A stretch of 64,000 nucleotides of DNA, taken from assembly GCF_014698145.1 (NCBI RefSeq), contig NZ_JACJSM010000012.1, forward strand, positions 62,001 to 126,000, written 5' to 3'. The stretch comes from Oscillatoria sp. FACHB-1406. Its GTDB lineage: Bacteria; Cyanobacteriota; Cyanobacteriia; Cyanobacteriales; Spirulinaceae. Made by a program: the position numbers and the translations under genes. The notes beneath the pieces were generated by a model. The model was not told the origin of the DNA. It made no database searches and saw only the letters and a program-made list of their open reading frames with translations. Positions 19,358-28,729 of this stretch are shown in pieces. How positions within the stretch are numbered: position 1 is the first letter of the stretch; the number at the start of each line of letters is the position of its first letter.

Positions 19358-19738
19358 ATGGCAGCGAAGCGGATATTAATCATCGACGACGAGGCAGACA
19401 TTAGAGAAGTCGCGCAACTCAGCCTGGAAATCAGTAACGATTGGGAAGTGCTGACTGCTGCTTCAGGTCAGGAGGGTTTAAAAATTGCAGCCCAAGAGAA
19501 GCCTAATGCCATTCTTTTGGATGTTATGATGCCTGATATGGATGGACCGACGACCTGGCAATGCCTTCAAGACAACCCAGCAACTCAAGATATTCCCGTC
19601 ATTTTCTTGACGGCTAAAGTGCAAGCAACGGAGCAGCGACGCTATGCAGAATTGGGCGTTACGGCGGTTCTGACTAAGCCTTTCGATCCCGTCAGCTTAG
19701 CCGATCGCGTTGCTGAAGCATTAAATTGGCAGTTGTAA
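19358..19738 (+). CDS. CheY-like single-domain response regulator
   Basis: A 126-residue stand-alone receiver. Key residues are all present: D10 and D11, phospho-acceptor D54 (LLDVMMPDMDG), T84 (FLTAK) and K106 (LTKPFD). It has no output domain, so it should act through protein contacts or as a phosphorelay intermediate. It sits between the pseudo-receiver and the seven-PAS histidine kinase on the same strand, which makes that kinase the likely partner. Confidence 0.88.
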   Translation: MAAKRILIIDDEADIREVAQLSLEISNDWEVLTAASGQEGLKIAAQEKPNAILLDVMMPDMDGPTTWQCLQDNPATQDIPVIFLTAKVQATEQRRYAELGVTAVLTKPFDPVSLADRVAEALNWQL

Positions 19739-19962
19739 GCGATCGAAGTTGCTCTGACAGTCAAAAGGCTAAAGGGGGGAGAAACTGCCCGAATTGCAAA
19801 GGAATGAGAAGCATTATCAATTCATTCTCAAGGGTGGGGCATTCTATGATTAATCGCGCTTCTAGGGCTAGTCCGCAAATAATGCCTTTTTTAACTCAAG
19901 CTTCTTTTTTAAACACCCTGTGAAACGCGCTCGGTAAACGCTACTTTCAACTTTCTAAAGCA

Positions 19963-22900
19963 ATGGGCAGAGCCGCACGTCCCCATCGTCCTCTCAAAGC
20001 CAAAGCGCGCGCGCGCGCCGCAGAGACGGGGAGCGAGCGCGCTCGCTCGGATCTCGACCGGTTGCAAGAACTGGCGAATTCCCTGGATGTATTACTCTAC
20101 CAATTTCACCTCACCTCGGACGGCTCGATCGCGTTTCTCTATCTCTCAGCCGGATGTCGATCGCTCCTGGGTTTAGAACCCGAACGGATCGAGCAAGACG
20201 CTTCCTTATTCTGCGATTGTATCCATCCCGACGACGCAGAGGCGTTGCAGACATCGCTGCTGACCTGCGCTCAAACATTACAGCCTTGGCATTGGGAAGG
20301 ACGCATACGCGGTGCGAGCGGGAAGTTTCAGGGGATAAAAGCAAGTGCCAAACCCATTCTCAGTGATGAGGACAGTTGGATTTGGGAGGGTTGGGCGATC
20401 GCGATCGCAGAACCCCGGCCGACGCAAGCCGCCCTAGAAGCGGAAAATCAACGCTTGAGGGAACGCAATAAAACTTTAGCCGCGCAACTGGAAGACTGTA
20501 CGGCGAGAAGCCGAGAAAGCGAACGGCGGCTCCAAACCCTGCTCGATACGGTTCCAGCAATTTTATTTGCCCTCGATCGCGACGGCAACTTTACCCTTGC
20601 CGAAGGTCAAGGATTAGAAGCATTAAACCTCAAACCCGAACCCGTTCTCGGTCAATGCTTCTACGATCTCTACAGCGATACGCCCGAAGTCGTCGATCTC
20701 ATCCAACAAGTTTTTCAAGGTCAAACAATCAAGAGTCGGGTGCGCCTAGGAAAGCAATTCCTAGAGCTTAAATGTTTCCCAGCCTACGATGCGGCAGGAA
20801 TCCTAACGGGGGCAATCGGAACAATTGCCCAAAGCGGCGCTTGCAGCGAAACCGAACCCGAAGCGAAAAAGTCAAACCCACGATTCACGCAATCGCTCGA
20901 TCGCATTTCAGTTGCAATGATTGAGTGGAATTGCCGTTGGGAGCCGCTGGCGTGCAATCCAGCCGCAGAGAAACTCTTTGGCTATAACACTGAGGAACTA
21001 CGTGAAGGCATCGAGGCGATGTTCCCGGAGCCAGAACGAGAGCGGGAGGCTCGACTGCGGCAGTCAATACTCGCTCAGCCTAAAGAAATGCGAATACTCC
21101 ACGAAAATTTAACCCAAGAGGGGCGCAGGCTTTATTGCGATTGGTATCATGCCCCCCTGCTCGACGACCGAGGCGATTTAACGGGCATCATTTCAGTGGT
21201 GATGGATATTACCGAACGCAAACTCGTCGAGACAGCCCTCGAACAGAGCGAAATTCGGTTTCGGACTTTAGTTGAAAATGTACCGGGCGCGATTTATCGC
21301 TGTCGGAGCGATCGCGATCGCACCGCTGACTTCATTTCCGAAGCAATTGTCGAGATCTCAGGCTATTCTCCCTCAGATTTTATTGAAAGTAACGTTCGCA
21401 GTTTGGGGAGTCTGATTCATTCCGAAGATCGCGATCGCGTCGAACGCGAGCTAGAACGAGCGATCGCCCTCAAAAATCCCTACTTGCTAGAATATCGTTG
21501 GATTTGTGCAGATGGCAGCGTTAAGTGGGTCTCCGAAAAAGGTCAAGGAATCTTTGACGAGGGCGGTCAACTTCTCTATCTCGATGGGGTCATCTTCGAT
21601 ATCAGCGAGGGCAAAGTCGCCGAAGCCGAACTCCTGCAAACCCGTCATTTCCTCTCTTCCGTCCTTGAAAAATTGCCCGTTGGCGTTGCCGTCAAAGAAG
21701 CTCGGGACTTAAGATTTATCTTTTGGAATATCAGTGCTGCGGAAATTACCGGCTATAGCGCCGAAGAAGTCATGGGTAAAAAGGACTCGGACTTTTTCCC
21801 GGCAGAACAAGCCGAACGGTTCGTTATTGCCGATCGCGCAGTCTTAAGCTCCGGCACGACTTCCGACATTCCCGCCGAGGTCATTCGAGTTAAATCCGGC
21901 GAAACAAAAATTTTACATACTCGAAAGACAGCGATTTTAGATCGTTTGGGACAACCTCAGTATTTACTGGCAATTCTCGAGGATATTACGGCCAACAAAC
22001 AGGCGGAAGATGCTCTGAGAATTTACCAACAAGCTGTTGAAAGTACCAGTGACGCGATCGCGATGGTTAATGCAGAAGGCGAACACTTTTATCAAAATGC
22101 TGCCTTTTCCAAACTCTTTGAGCATCCCACCGTAGAAGCTTGTCGTGAATGGGGCAGCCATCAAAATACCTATTGCGATCCGATCGTTCAGGCAGAGGTT
22201 TATCAAACGTTACTTCAAGGCAATGCTTGGAGTGGCGAAACTGAAATGCGATCGCGCAGCGGCCGCCGCTTGCAAATTCTCCTGCGCGCTAACCCCATTA
22301 AAGATGCAAACGGACAAGTTATTGCCTTCCTCGGTCTTCATACCGATATCAGCGAACGTCGCCGCGTCGAAGAAGCCCTCCGCCAGAGCGAAAAACGCTT
22401 TCGAGATGTCTCCGATGCGGCGGGCGAATACCTGTGGGAAATCAACGCTGAAGGAGTGTATACCTTCCTCACCGATAGAGTAAAATCGGTCAAAGGCTAC
22501 GAGCCTTCTGAATTGCTCGGTCAAACGCCCTTTACGGTCATGCCGCCTGAAGATATAGAGAGCGTGACAGCAATTTTGCAGGTGGCTAGCGCCCAAAAAA
22601 GTAATTTTCAACTCGAACATCGCGATATTACGCCTTCTGGAGAGATTGTCTGGGAACAAGTCAGCGGCGTACCCATGCTCGATCGCAACGGTAATATCAT
22701 TGGCTTCCGGGGAACGGGACTGAGCATTACCGAACGCAAACAGACAGAAATTCGGCTCAAACAGCAAGCCAGTGATTTAGAAGCAGCACTCTATAAACTG
22801 CAACGCACGCAATTGCAACTACTCCAAAATGAGAAAATGTCGAGCTTGGGGCAGTTAGTTGCCGGAGTCGCGCATGAAATCAACAACCCGATTAACTTTA

Positions 22901-23658
22901 TTCACGGCAATCTGGTTCCGGCGAACGACTATATCCGAGATTTGTTAGCCCTAGTAGAGCTTTATCAGAAGCATTATCCCCTGCCGCCCCTAGAGATTCA
23001 AGAGGAAATTGAAGCGATCGATCTCGATTTTATTCGGGAAGATTGGCTTAAATTATTTACCTCCATGCGCGCCGGAACCAATCGCATCCGCGAAATTGTT
23101 CTCTCGTTGCGCAGTTTTGCCCGTCTCGACGAAGCCGAATTCAAAACGGTTGATATTCACGAGGGCATTAGAAGCGCGTTAATGATTCTTCAGAGTCGCT
23201 TGAAAGGGCGCACCCAACGTCCCGATATTGAAACGAGCGAAGAATACGGGTTCTTGCCCTTGGTGGAATGCTATCCGGGGCAACTCAATCAAGTGTTTAT
23301 GAATATCTTAGCCAACGCGATCGATGCGATCGAAGAAAGAGATGCGCATCGCACCTACAAAGAAATTCAGCAAGCCCCAAGCCACATTCGCATCGCAACG
23401 ACTATCCCGCGACCGGGTTGGGCGCAAATTCGCATTCACGACAATGGACCGGGAATTCCCGCCGCTATTCAAGAGCGCATTTTCGACCCATTTTTTACGA
23501 CTAAAACGGTTGGAAAAGGAACGGGTTTGGGAATGTCCATTAGCTACCAAATCATCGTCGAGAGACATAATGGATCGCTCGTTTTTATTTCTGAATACAA
23601 TAGCGGCACAGAATTTGTTATTGAAATTCCATTAAAACAGGAAGTTATTGAGTTATAA
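19963..23658 (+). CDS. Multi-PAS sensor histidine kinase
   Basis: A 1231-residue soluble histidine kinase. Seven consecutive PAS-like segments can be traced, most ending in the PAC signature (DITERKLVE, DISEGKVAE, DITANKQAE, DISERRRVE, SITERKQTE). A coiled linker (QLLQNEKMSSLGQL) leads to the H-box with H971 in VAHEINNPINF, then the N-box (NILANAIDAIEE), G1 (DNGPGIP) and G2 (GKGTGLGMS, about 1183). No transmembrane segment is visible, so it should sense an intracellular cue. The H-box HEINNP type is common in cyanobacterial kinases. It follows the CheY-like gene after 224 bp. Confidence 0.92.
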   Translation: MGRAARPHRPLKAKARARAAETGSERARSDLDRLQELANSLDVLLYQFHLTSDGSIAFLYLSAGCRSLLGLEPERIEQDASLFCDCIHPDDAEALQTSLLTCAQTLQPWHWEGRIRGASGKFQGIKASAKPILSDEDSWIWEGWAIAIAEPRPTQAALEAENQRLRERNKTLAAQLEDCTARSRESERRLQTLLDTVPAILFALDRDGNFTLAEGQGLEALNLKPEPVLGQCFYDLYSDTPEVVDLIQQVFQGQTIKSRVRLGKQFLELKCFPAYDAAGILTGAIGTIAQSGACSETEPEAKKSNPRFTQSLDRISVAMIEWNCRWEPLACNPAAEKLFGYNTEELREGIEAMFPEPEREREARLRQSILAQPKEMRILHENLTQEGRRLYCDWYHAPLLDDRGDLTGIISVVMDITERKLVETALEQSEIRFRTLVENVPGAIYRCRSDRDRTADFISEAIVEISGYSPSDFIESNVRSLGSLIHSEDRDRVERELERAIALKNPYLLEYRWICADGSVKWVSEKGQGIFDEGGQLLYLDGVIFDISEGKVAEAELLQTRHFLSSVLEKLPVGVAVKEARDLRFIFWNISAAEITGYSAEEVMGKKDSDFFPAEQAERFVIADRAVLSSGTTSDIPAEVIRVKSGETKILHTRKTAILDRLGQPQYLLAILEDITANKQAEDALRIYQQAVESTSDAIAMVNAEGEHFYQNAAFSKLFEHPTVEACREWGSHQNTYCDPIVQAEVYQTLLQGNAWSGETEMRSRSGRRLQILLRANPIKDANGQVIAFLGLHTDISERRRVEEALRQSEKRFRDVSDAAGEYLWEINAEGVYTFLTDRVKSVKGYEPSELLGQTPFTVMPPEDIESVTAILQVASAQKSNFQLEHRDITPSGEIVWEQVSGVPMLDRNGNIIGFRGTGLSITERKQTEIRLKQQASDLEAALYKLQRTQLQLLQNEKMSSLGQLVAGVAHEINNPINFIHGNLVPANDYIRDLLALVELYQKHYPLPPLEIQEEIEAIDLDFIREDWLKLFTSMRAGTNRIREIVLSLRSFARLDEAEFKTVDIHEGIRSALMILQSRLKGRTQRPDIETSEEYGFLPLVECYPGQLNQVFMNILANAIDAIEERDAHRTYKEIQQAPSHIRIATTIPRPGWAQIRIHDNGPGIPAAIQERIFDPFFTTKTVGKGTGLGMSISYQIIVERHNGSLVFISEYNSGTEFVIEIPLKQEVIEL

Positions 23659-23869
23659 TCGATACATCGGAGAAGAGAAAGCAAAACATTTAAATCATTA
23701 AAGGTTTGTATTAATGATGATTCCTTTTTGATAATTAGCACGCTAAAAAACTCGAATTAAACATTCTGTGAGTTGGGCAGTGCAAGGCTTTTAGTATTTA
23801 GAGAATACATTCACGTTTCAAGTGGCGCTATATTAAATCAACATCAATTAACTGTATTTTAAAAAAAGC

Positions 23870-25189
23870 GTGAAAGTTTTTCAGACCTTAGAGCGACAAA
23901 CACAGATTAACTTCCTATTCTTATTTGGGGCAGGTTTACTGTTCTGGTTGAGCATAACCTCCCTTTTGCCCGTTCTGCCGAGCTATATCCAATCAATCAG
24001 TCCGGGACAGCAGTCTTGGCAGTGGGGAGGGCGCGGGGTTGTCTTGTCGGTACAATCGCAGGTGGGATTGGTGATGGGGTGTTTCGCGATCGGTTTGCTG
24101 CTATCGCGGACTCGTTTGGGTAGATTATCCGACCGACGCGGCCGCAAAATTGTGATTTTAATCGGGACAGTGGTCGCGACGATCGCGCCGTTTGGCTATT
24201 TATTCATGCCCTCGATCCCACTCCTGATGCTATGGCGAGTCTTCCACGGGCTAAGTATTTCGGCTTTTACCACGGGTTACAGCGCTCTGGCGATCGACCT
24301 TTCCCCCGTCGATAAACGCGGCGAGATTATCGGTTATATGAGCTTGGTGGTTCCGATTGGGATGTCCTTGGGGCCGTTATGCGGGGGCTATCTCGATGAA
24401 GCGATGGGAAATAGCCCGGTTTTCATCCTTTCTGGGATTTCGGGAGGATTAGCGTTGCTGTTGGCGAGTCGGGTGAAAGAAACGCGCAGATCTGAGAAAG
24501 CTATTTTTTCTAAGTTGGCATCGGAACGAGTTCAACCGCGCGAGGAAGGATTCTGGCAAGTGTTATTGCGTCCGGCGTTGCGAGTCCCGACTTTCGTGAT
24601 GGTCGGTGTCGGGATGGTGTTTGGGACATTAGTGACATTTTTGCCGCTCTTTTTGGGGGAGAGTGGAATCGATTTGAATGTAGGGCTGTTTTATACGACG
24701 GCAGCACTCGCATCGTTTATCGGACGGGCGGTAACTGGGCGCGCGAGCGATCGCTACGGGCGCGGTTTGTTTATCAGTCTGAGTTTGCTGAGTTACGCGC
24801 TATCGATGGGGTTGTTAGCGCGCGCTGTCTCACCCTCCGCCTTTCTATTGGCTGCGATCTTTGAGGGGCTGGGCGGCGGTGTTTTGATTCCGATGGCGAT
24901 CGCGCTAATGTCCGATCGCTCTTCCCTAAACGAACGCGGCTTGGTGTATGCCGTTTGTTTGGGCGGTTTCGATTTTGGAACCGCGCTTGCCGGTCCAATC
25001 CTGGGCTTTGCGATCGCCCCGCTGGGATATCGGGGATTGTATGGAATTTCCGCCGCGATCGCGCTACTCGCCTTACTCCTGTTTATCACCAGTTCCGGGA
25101 AATCGCTCTCTCATTCTTTCCGCTTTGCTACCGGACGCGCGATCGATGTTTATGCCTTAAAAGAACCGCCCCTTAGCGAGGGAGTCTAA
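23870..25189 (+). CDS. Major facilitator superfamily transporter
   Basis: A 439-residue integral membrane protein with about 12 hydrophobic helices. The MFS motif A is present between helices 2 and 3 (GRLSDRRGRK) and again in the second half (GRASDRYGRG). Start is GTG at 23870, preceded by an A-rich tract without a clear ribosome binding site. It resembles drug/metabolite efflux-type MFS proteins; the substrate cannot be predicted. It is flanked by gaps on both sides and appears monocistronic. Confidence 0.88.
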   Translation: MKVFQTLERQTQINFLFLFGAGLLFWLSITSLLPVLPSYIQSISPGQQSWQWGGRGVVLSVQSQVGLVMGCFAIGLLLSRTRLGRLSDRRGRKIVILIGTVVATIAPFGYLFMPSIPLLMLWRVFHGLSISAFTTGYSALAIDLSPVDKRGEIIGYMSLVVPIGMSLGPLCGGYLDEAMGNSPVFILSGISGGLALLLASRVKETRRSEKAIFSKLASERVQPREEGFWQVLLRPALRVPTFVMVGVGMVFGTLVTFLPLFLGESGIDLNVGLFYTTAALASFIGRAVTGRASDRYGRGLFISLSLLSYALSMGLLARAVSPSAFLLAAIFEGLGGGVLIPMAIALMSDRSSLNERGLVYAVCLGGFDFGTALAGPILGFAIAPLGYRGLYGISAAIALLALLLFITSSGKSLSHSFRFATGRAIDVYALKEPPLSEGV

Positions 25190-25561
25190 ATCCTTCAAAG
25201 TTCGGGTTGCCTCGCTACCTATCCCACTCCAATCTTGGAGGAAACCTCCGAGACGGGGAACACTATTCCGACATTTTCACAACGGATAAGCATTAAAAAC
25301 AACAACATTCCGCTCGAAAATAAACTCGCTATAATCTGCTAAATTATCGAGACCGAGGAAATTTAAAAGGATTTCGGCAGCAAGCCAGATCGAGATTCGG
25401 AATAAAACTTTGGTAATGGGCTGATTCATAAATTGTCGCTCGTAACAAGCGTTATCTAAAGCAACGGCTTGCTTCTAACGTTTTCTGCAAGCACGCGATC
25501 GCCCATTCCGCTGTACTTTATATTTGTTTACCCAAAAAAGCCAAAGCCTCCCCTGATTCCG
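25190..25561. other. Intergenic region before the MEKHLA gene
   Basis: About 370 bp. A small hairpin CTTGGAGG-AAA-CCTCCGAG lies at 25236-25254, soon after the MFS stop codon, and could end that transcript although no T-run follows. No gene was recognised; a continuous reading frame exists upstream from 25469 but is not convincing. Confidence 0.5.
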
Positions 25562-26059
25562 ATGAGCAATTCTCTCCCGTTTGTCGCCCAACAAGAATCG
25601 ACCGCCCGCCATAGCCAGCGATTGTTAGACAGTTTCCAGCATTGGACGGGGCGCAGCTTAATCGAAGTCGCCGGTTCTCCCTTAGAAATCGCCCGAACCT
25701 TATTTGAAGCCCCGTTCGTCGTAGTTTCCCACGGTACGGAAGCGAACCCGATTTTTAACTACGGCAATCGTAAGGCGCTGGAATTATGGGCATTATCGTG
25801 GGAAGATTTTACTCAAATGCCGTCGCGCCAATCGGCAGAACCGAGCGAGCTTCCAGACCGCCAACGCCTGTTGGATGCGGTTGCTCAGAAAGGTTTCAGC
25901 GATGGTCATTCGGGAGTTCGCATCTCCACCACGGGTTGTCGGTTTTTACTTGAAGAGACGCTCATTTGGAATGTTTTGGACGAACGAGGCGAATATATCG
26001 GTCAAGCCGCGACATTTTCTCAATGGCATTTTCTATCCTCGGTCGGCAGTCCGAAGTAG
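25562..26059 (+). CDS. MEKHLA domain protein
   Basis: A 165-residue protein matching the MEKHLA domain, a PAS-like fold found in cyanobacteria and at the C-terminus of plant class III HD-Zip proteins. Core motifs are VVSHGTEANPIFNYGNRKALELW (split: VVSHGTEANPIFNYG, NRKALELW), and GVRISTTGCRF with a Trp-rich end. ATG at 25562 is chosen because the conserved region starts soon after it. Stand-alone MEKHLA proteins have no established function; sensing is the usual guess. Confidence 0.82.
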   Translation: MSNSLPFVAQQESTARHSQRLLDSFQHWTGRSLIEVAGSPLEIARTLFEAPFVVVSHGTEANPIFNYGNRKALELWALSWEDFTQMPSRQSAEPSELPDRQRLLDAVAQKGFSDGHSGVRISTTGCRFLLEETLIWNVLDERGEYIGQAATFSQWHFLSSVGSPK

Positions 26060-26118
26060 TCTTTCTCGGTAACTGATGCCTGACAACGGATAACTAAATT
26101 TTCCCGAACGACCCAGTT

Positions 26119-26160
26119 TTAATTTTTAATTTTTAATTTCTAATTTTTAATTTTTAATTT
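26119..26160 (+). repeat. Heptanucleotide repeat AATTTTT
   Basis: About six tandem copies of AATTTTT (one AATTTCT variant), ending about 37 bp before the start of the peptidase gene. Belongs to the short tandemly repeated heptamers that recur in this window. Confidence 0.75.
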
Positions 26161-26197
26161 CCCCTCTCTTTCTCTCTATCGGAATAACTCAGAATCT

Positions 26198-28549
26198 ATG
26201 CCTTTGGAACGTACTTGGGAGACTTGGCAATCTCCCCCAGAACCGATCGCTCGAATTTTAGATGCAGCGCTGCCGCCTGCTGTAACGATTTCGCCGAATC
26301 ATCGTTGGTTTGTTATGGTCGAACGGACGTATTTGCTGCCTGCAAGCGAACTCGCCGCCCCAAAATTAGCGATCGCGGGCTTGCAAATCGATCCTCAAGT
26401 TTATGCCCCCAGCGGACGCAGCGGCTTTCGCAATCTTACCTATCGCTCCTTAGAATCGCCCGAAACCATCCAAACGCCCGATCTGCCCGAAAATGCGCGT
26501 TTGAGCTTCTTTGAATGGTCTCACGATGGCGATCGCTTGGCTTTTACCCTCGCTCGCGAATCCGGATTAGAACTCTGGTTCCTCGACCTCCCCTCCGGAC
26601 AAACGCACCGTCTAACCGAACCGATTTTAAACGCAACCTATTACAATCCTTGTCGCTGGTTGCCGGGAGATGAAGGGTTAATTTGCAAGATTGTTCCCCC
26701 CAACCGCAGTGCGCCGCCAGAATCTCTACTTTTGCAAGGCCCCTTAGTTGAAGAAAATTTGGGCAAAAAAGCGCCCGCGCGGACTTACACCAATTTGCTC
26801 AAAAATCCTCACGATGAAGCGCTGTTCGAGCATTATCTTTCATCGCAGGTGGAAAGAATTTCCTTAAAGGGGGAGCGCGAATTGCTCGTACCGCCGATGT
26901 TAGTCGATGAGGCAATCCCTTCCCCCGACGGACGTTATATCTTGCTCGAAACGTTACAGCGCCCCTTCTCCTATCAATTTCCCCTTTCGCGCTTTCCCAA
27001 ACGCATCGAAGTCCGCGATCGCGCCGGAAATCTCGTCTATACGGTTGCCGATCTCCCCTTAGCCGATAATATTCCCATTCAGTTCGGTTCGGTAAGGGCG
27101 GGACGACGCTCGGTATTTTGGCGCAGCGATCGCGCGGCAAGCTTAGCCTGGGTAGAAGCCCTCGATGGTGGCGATGCAGGCGCAAAAGCCGATTTTCGCG
27201 ATGCCTTATTCGAGCTAGATGCGCCCTTCGACGGGCAACCCAAGCAATTATGGCGATCGCAATACCGCTTTGAAGGCCTGGTTTGGGGGCGCGACGATCT
27301 CGCCCTCGTCTGGGAAGGATGGTACGATAACCGCTTGCAGCGCATCTGGCGAATTAATCCCCAAAACCCGCTCGATCCGCCGCATTTATGGATAGAACGC
27401 AACTACCAAGATCGTTACAGCGATCCCGGACATCCCTTATTAACCCTCGGAACGCAGGGCGATATGGTGCTGAGATTCTCGCCAGACGGGGACTCGGTTT
27501 ATTTGGAAGGGCGAGGCGCATCGGAAGCCGGAGTTTATCCGTTTTTAGATCGGCGATCGCTATTTGGGGGCGAAACCGAACGCATTTGGCAAGCGCAAGA
27601 CCCTTACTACGAAAGGGTTGAGGCTTTATTAGATGCGGAAGCTCGCCGCTGGGTGATGCGACGCGAATCGCAAACCGAACCGCCCAACTTTTTCCTGCGC
27701 GATGGCGATAATCCTCCCATTCCTTTAACCGCCTACTCCGATCCCGCCCCCGAATTGGCGCGAGTTCGCAAAGAAATCATACGCTACCATCGTGCCGACG
27801 GGTTGCCGCTCTCCGCAACCCTCTATTTACCGCCCGATTACGATAAGGAGCGAGATGGTTCGCTCCCGGCACTATTCTGGGTGTATCCCGAAGAATTTAA
27901 GGATGCTATCACCGCCGCTCAAATTGATGCCGCCCAAAATAGTTTTAGTCGTCCTTATGGGTTCTCAATTTTGTTTCTGTTATTGCAGGGCTACGCGGTA
28001 GTAGACGATCCCGTATTACCAATTATTGGCGAAAACGATCGCGAGCCTAACGATACTTATATCGAACAGTTATTGACGGGGGCAAAGGCGGCGGTTGAAG
28101 AAGTAGCGCGGCGCGGCGTTATCGATCCCAACCGAATCGCGATCGGCGGGCATTCTTACGGCGCGTTCACCGCTGCCAACCTCCTCGCCCACAGCGATTT
28201 ATTCCGCGCGGGGATTGCCGCTAGCGGCGCGTACAATCGCACCCTTACCCCCTTTAGTTTTCAAGGGGAACAGCGCAGCTTCTGGGAAGCGCGCCAAACT
28301 TATATGGAAATGTCGCCGTTTACTTATGCCGATCGCATCAACGAACCCCTATTGTTAATTCATGGGATGGATGATAGTAATGTCGGGACGTATCCGTTGC
28401 AAAGCGAGCGCTTGTTTGAGGCGTTGAAAGGTTTGGGCGCAACCGTTCGCTGGGTGCAACTGCCTTACGAAGATCACGGCTATCGCGGGCGAGATAGCGT
28501 CGGCCACGTTTTATGGGAAATTTTGCAGTGGTGCGGTCGGTATTTATAA
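26198..28549 (+). CDS. S9 prolyl-oligopeptidase-family serine peptidase
   Basis: A 783-residue peptidase with an N-terminal beta-propeller region (about 40-520) and a C-terminal alpha/beta-hydrolase domain. The catalytic triad is S653 (GGHSYGAFTA), D725 or D726 (GMDDSNVG) and H760 (EDHGYRGRDS). It closely resembles the glutamyl endopeptidase of plant chloroplasts (CGEP) and its cyanobacterial relatives, which cleave after Glu. There is no signal peptide, so it should be cytoplasmic. Start is ATG at 26198. Confidence 0.88.
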   Translation: MPLERTWETWQSPPEPIARILDAALPPAVTISPNHRWFVMVERTYLLPASELAAPKLAIAGLQIDPQVYAPSGRSGFRNLTYRSLESPETIQTPDLPENARLSFFEWSHDGDRLAFTLARESGLELWFLDLPSGQTHRLTEPILNATYYNPCRWLPGDEGLICKIVPPNRSAPPESLLLQGPLVEENLGKKAPARTYTNLLKNPHDEALFEHYLSSQVERISLKGERELLVPPMLVDEAIPSPDGRYILLETLQRPFSYQFPLSRFPKRIEVRDRAGNLVYTVADLPLADNIPIQFGSVRAGRRSVFWRSDRAASLAWVEALDGGDAGAKADFRDALFELDAPFDGQPKQLWRSQYRFEGLVWGRDDLALVWEGWYDNRLQRIWRINPQNPLDPPHLWIERNYQDRYSDPGHPLLTLGTQGDMVLRFSPDGDSVYLEGRGASEAGVYPFLDRRSLFGGETERIWQAQDPYYERVEALLDAEARRWVMRRESQTEPPNFFLRDGDNPPIPLTAYSDPAPELARVRKEIIRYHRADGLPLSATLYLPPDYDKERDGSLPALFWVYPEEFKDAITAAQIDAAQNSFSRPYGFSILFLLLQGYAVVDDPVLPIIGENDREPNDTYIEQLLTGAKAAVEEVARRGVIDPNRIAIGGHSYGAFTAANLLAHSDLFRAGIAASGAYNRTLTPFSFQGEQRSFWEARQTYMEMSPFTYADRINEPLLLIHGMDDSNVGTYPLQSERLFEALKGLGATVRWVQLPYEDHGYRGRDSVGHVLWEILQWCGRYL

Positions 28550-28729
28550 ATGATGAATGGGGGAATTATGAATTATGAAAGGGGGGAATTACGAGTTATG
28601 AGTGATGAATGATGAATGGGGGAATGATGAGTTATGAGTGATGAATGATGAAGGAGGGAATTACAAACTACGAATTACGAATTACGAATTACGAATTACG
28701 AATTACGAACTACGAATTATGAATTATGC
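28550..28729 (+). repeat. Long heptanucleotide repeat array
   Basis: About 180 bp of 7-mers such as GAATTAT, GATGAATG-type and, in the last 60 bp, eight to nine units of ACGAATT/ATTACGA. The array runs through the ATG (28726) of the glycosyltransferase gene, whose start codon lies in the repeat unit GAATTATG. Confidence 0.88.

Noticed and set aside
19726-19923. 65-residue frame between the receiver and the kinase
   Set aside because: It overlaps the end of the receiver gene in another frame and has no family features.
22210-22767. 185-residue minus-strand frame inside the histidine kinase gene
   Set aside because: It is fully antisense to the PAS-rich kinase and has no start-site support.
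28550-28729. CRISPR-like array
   Set aside because: The repeats are contiguous 7-mers with no unique spacers, which fits short tandem repeats rather than CRISPR; no cas genes are present in the window.
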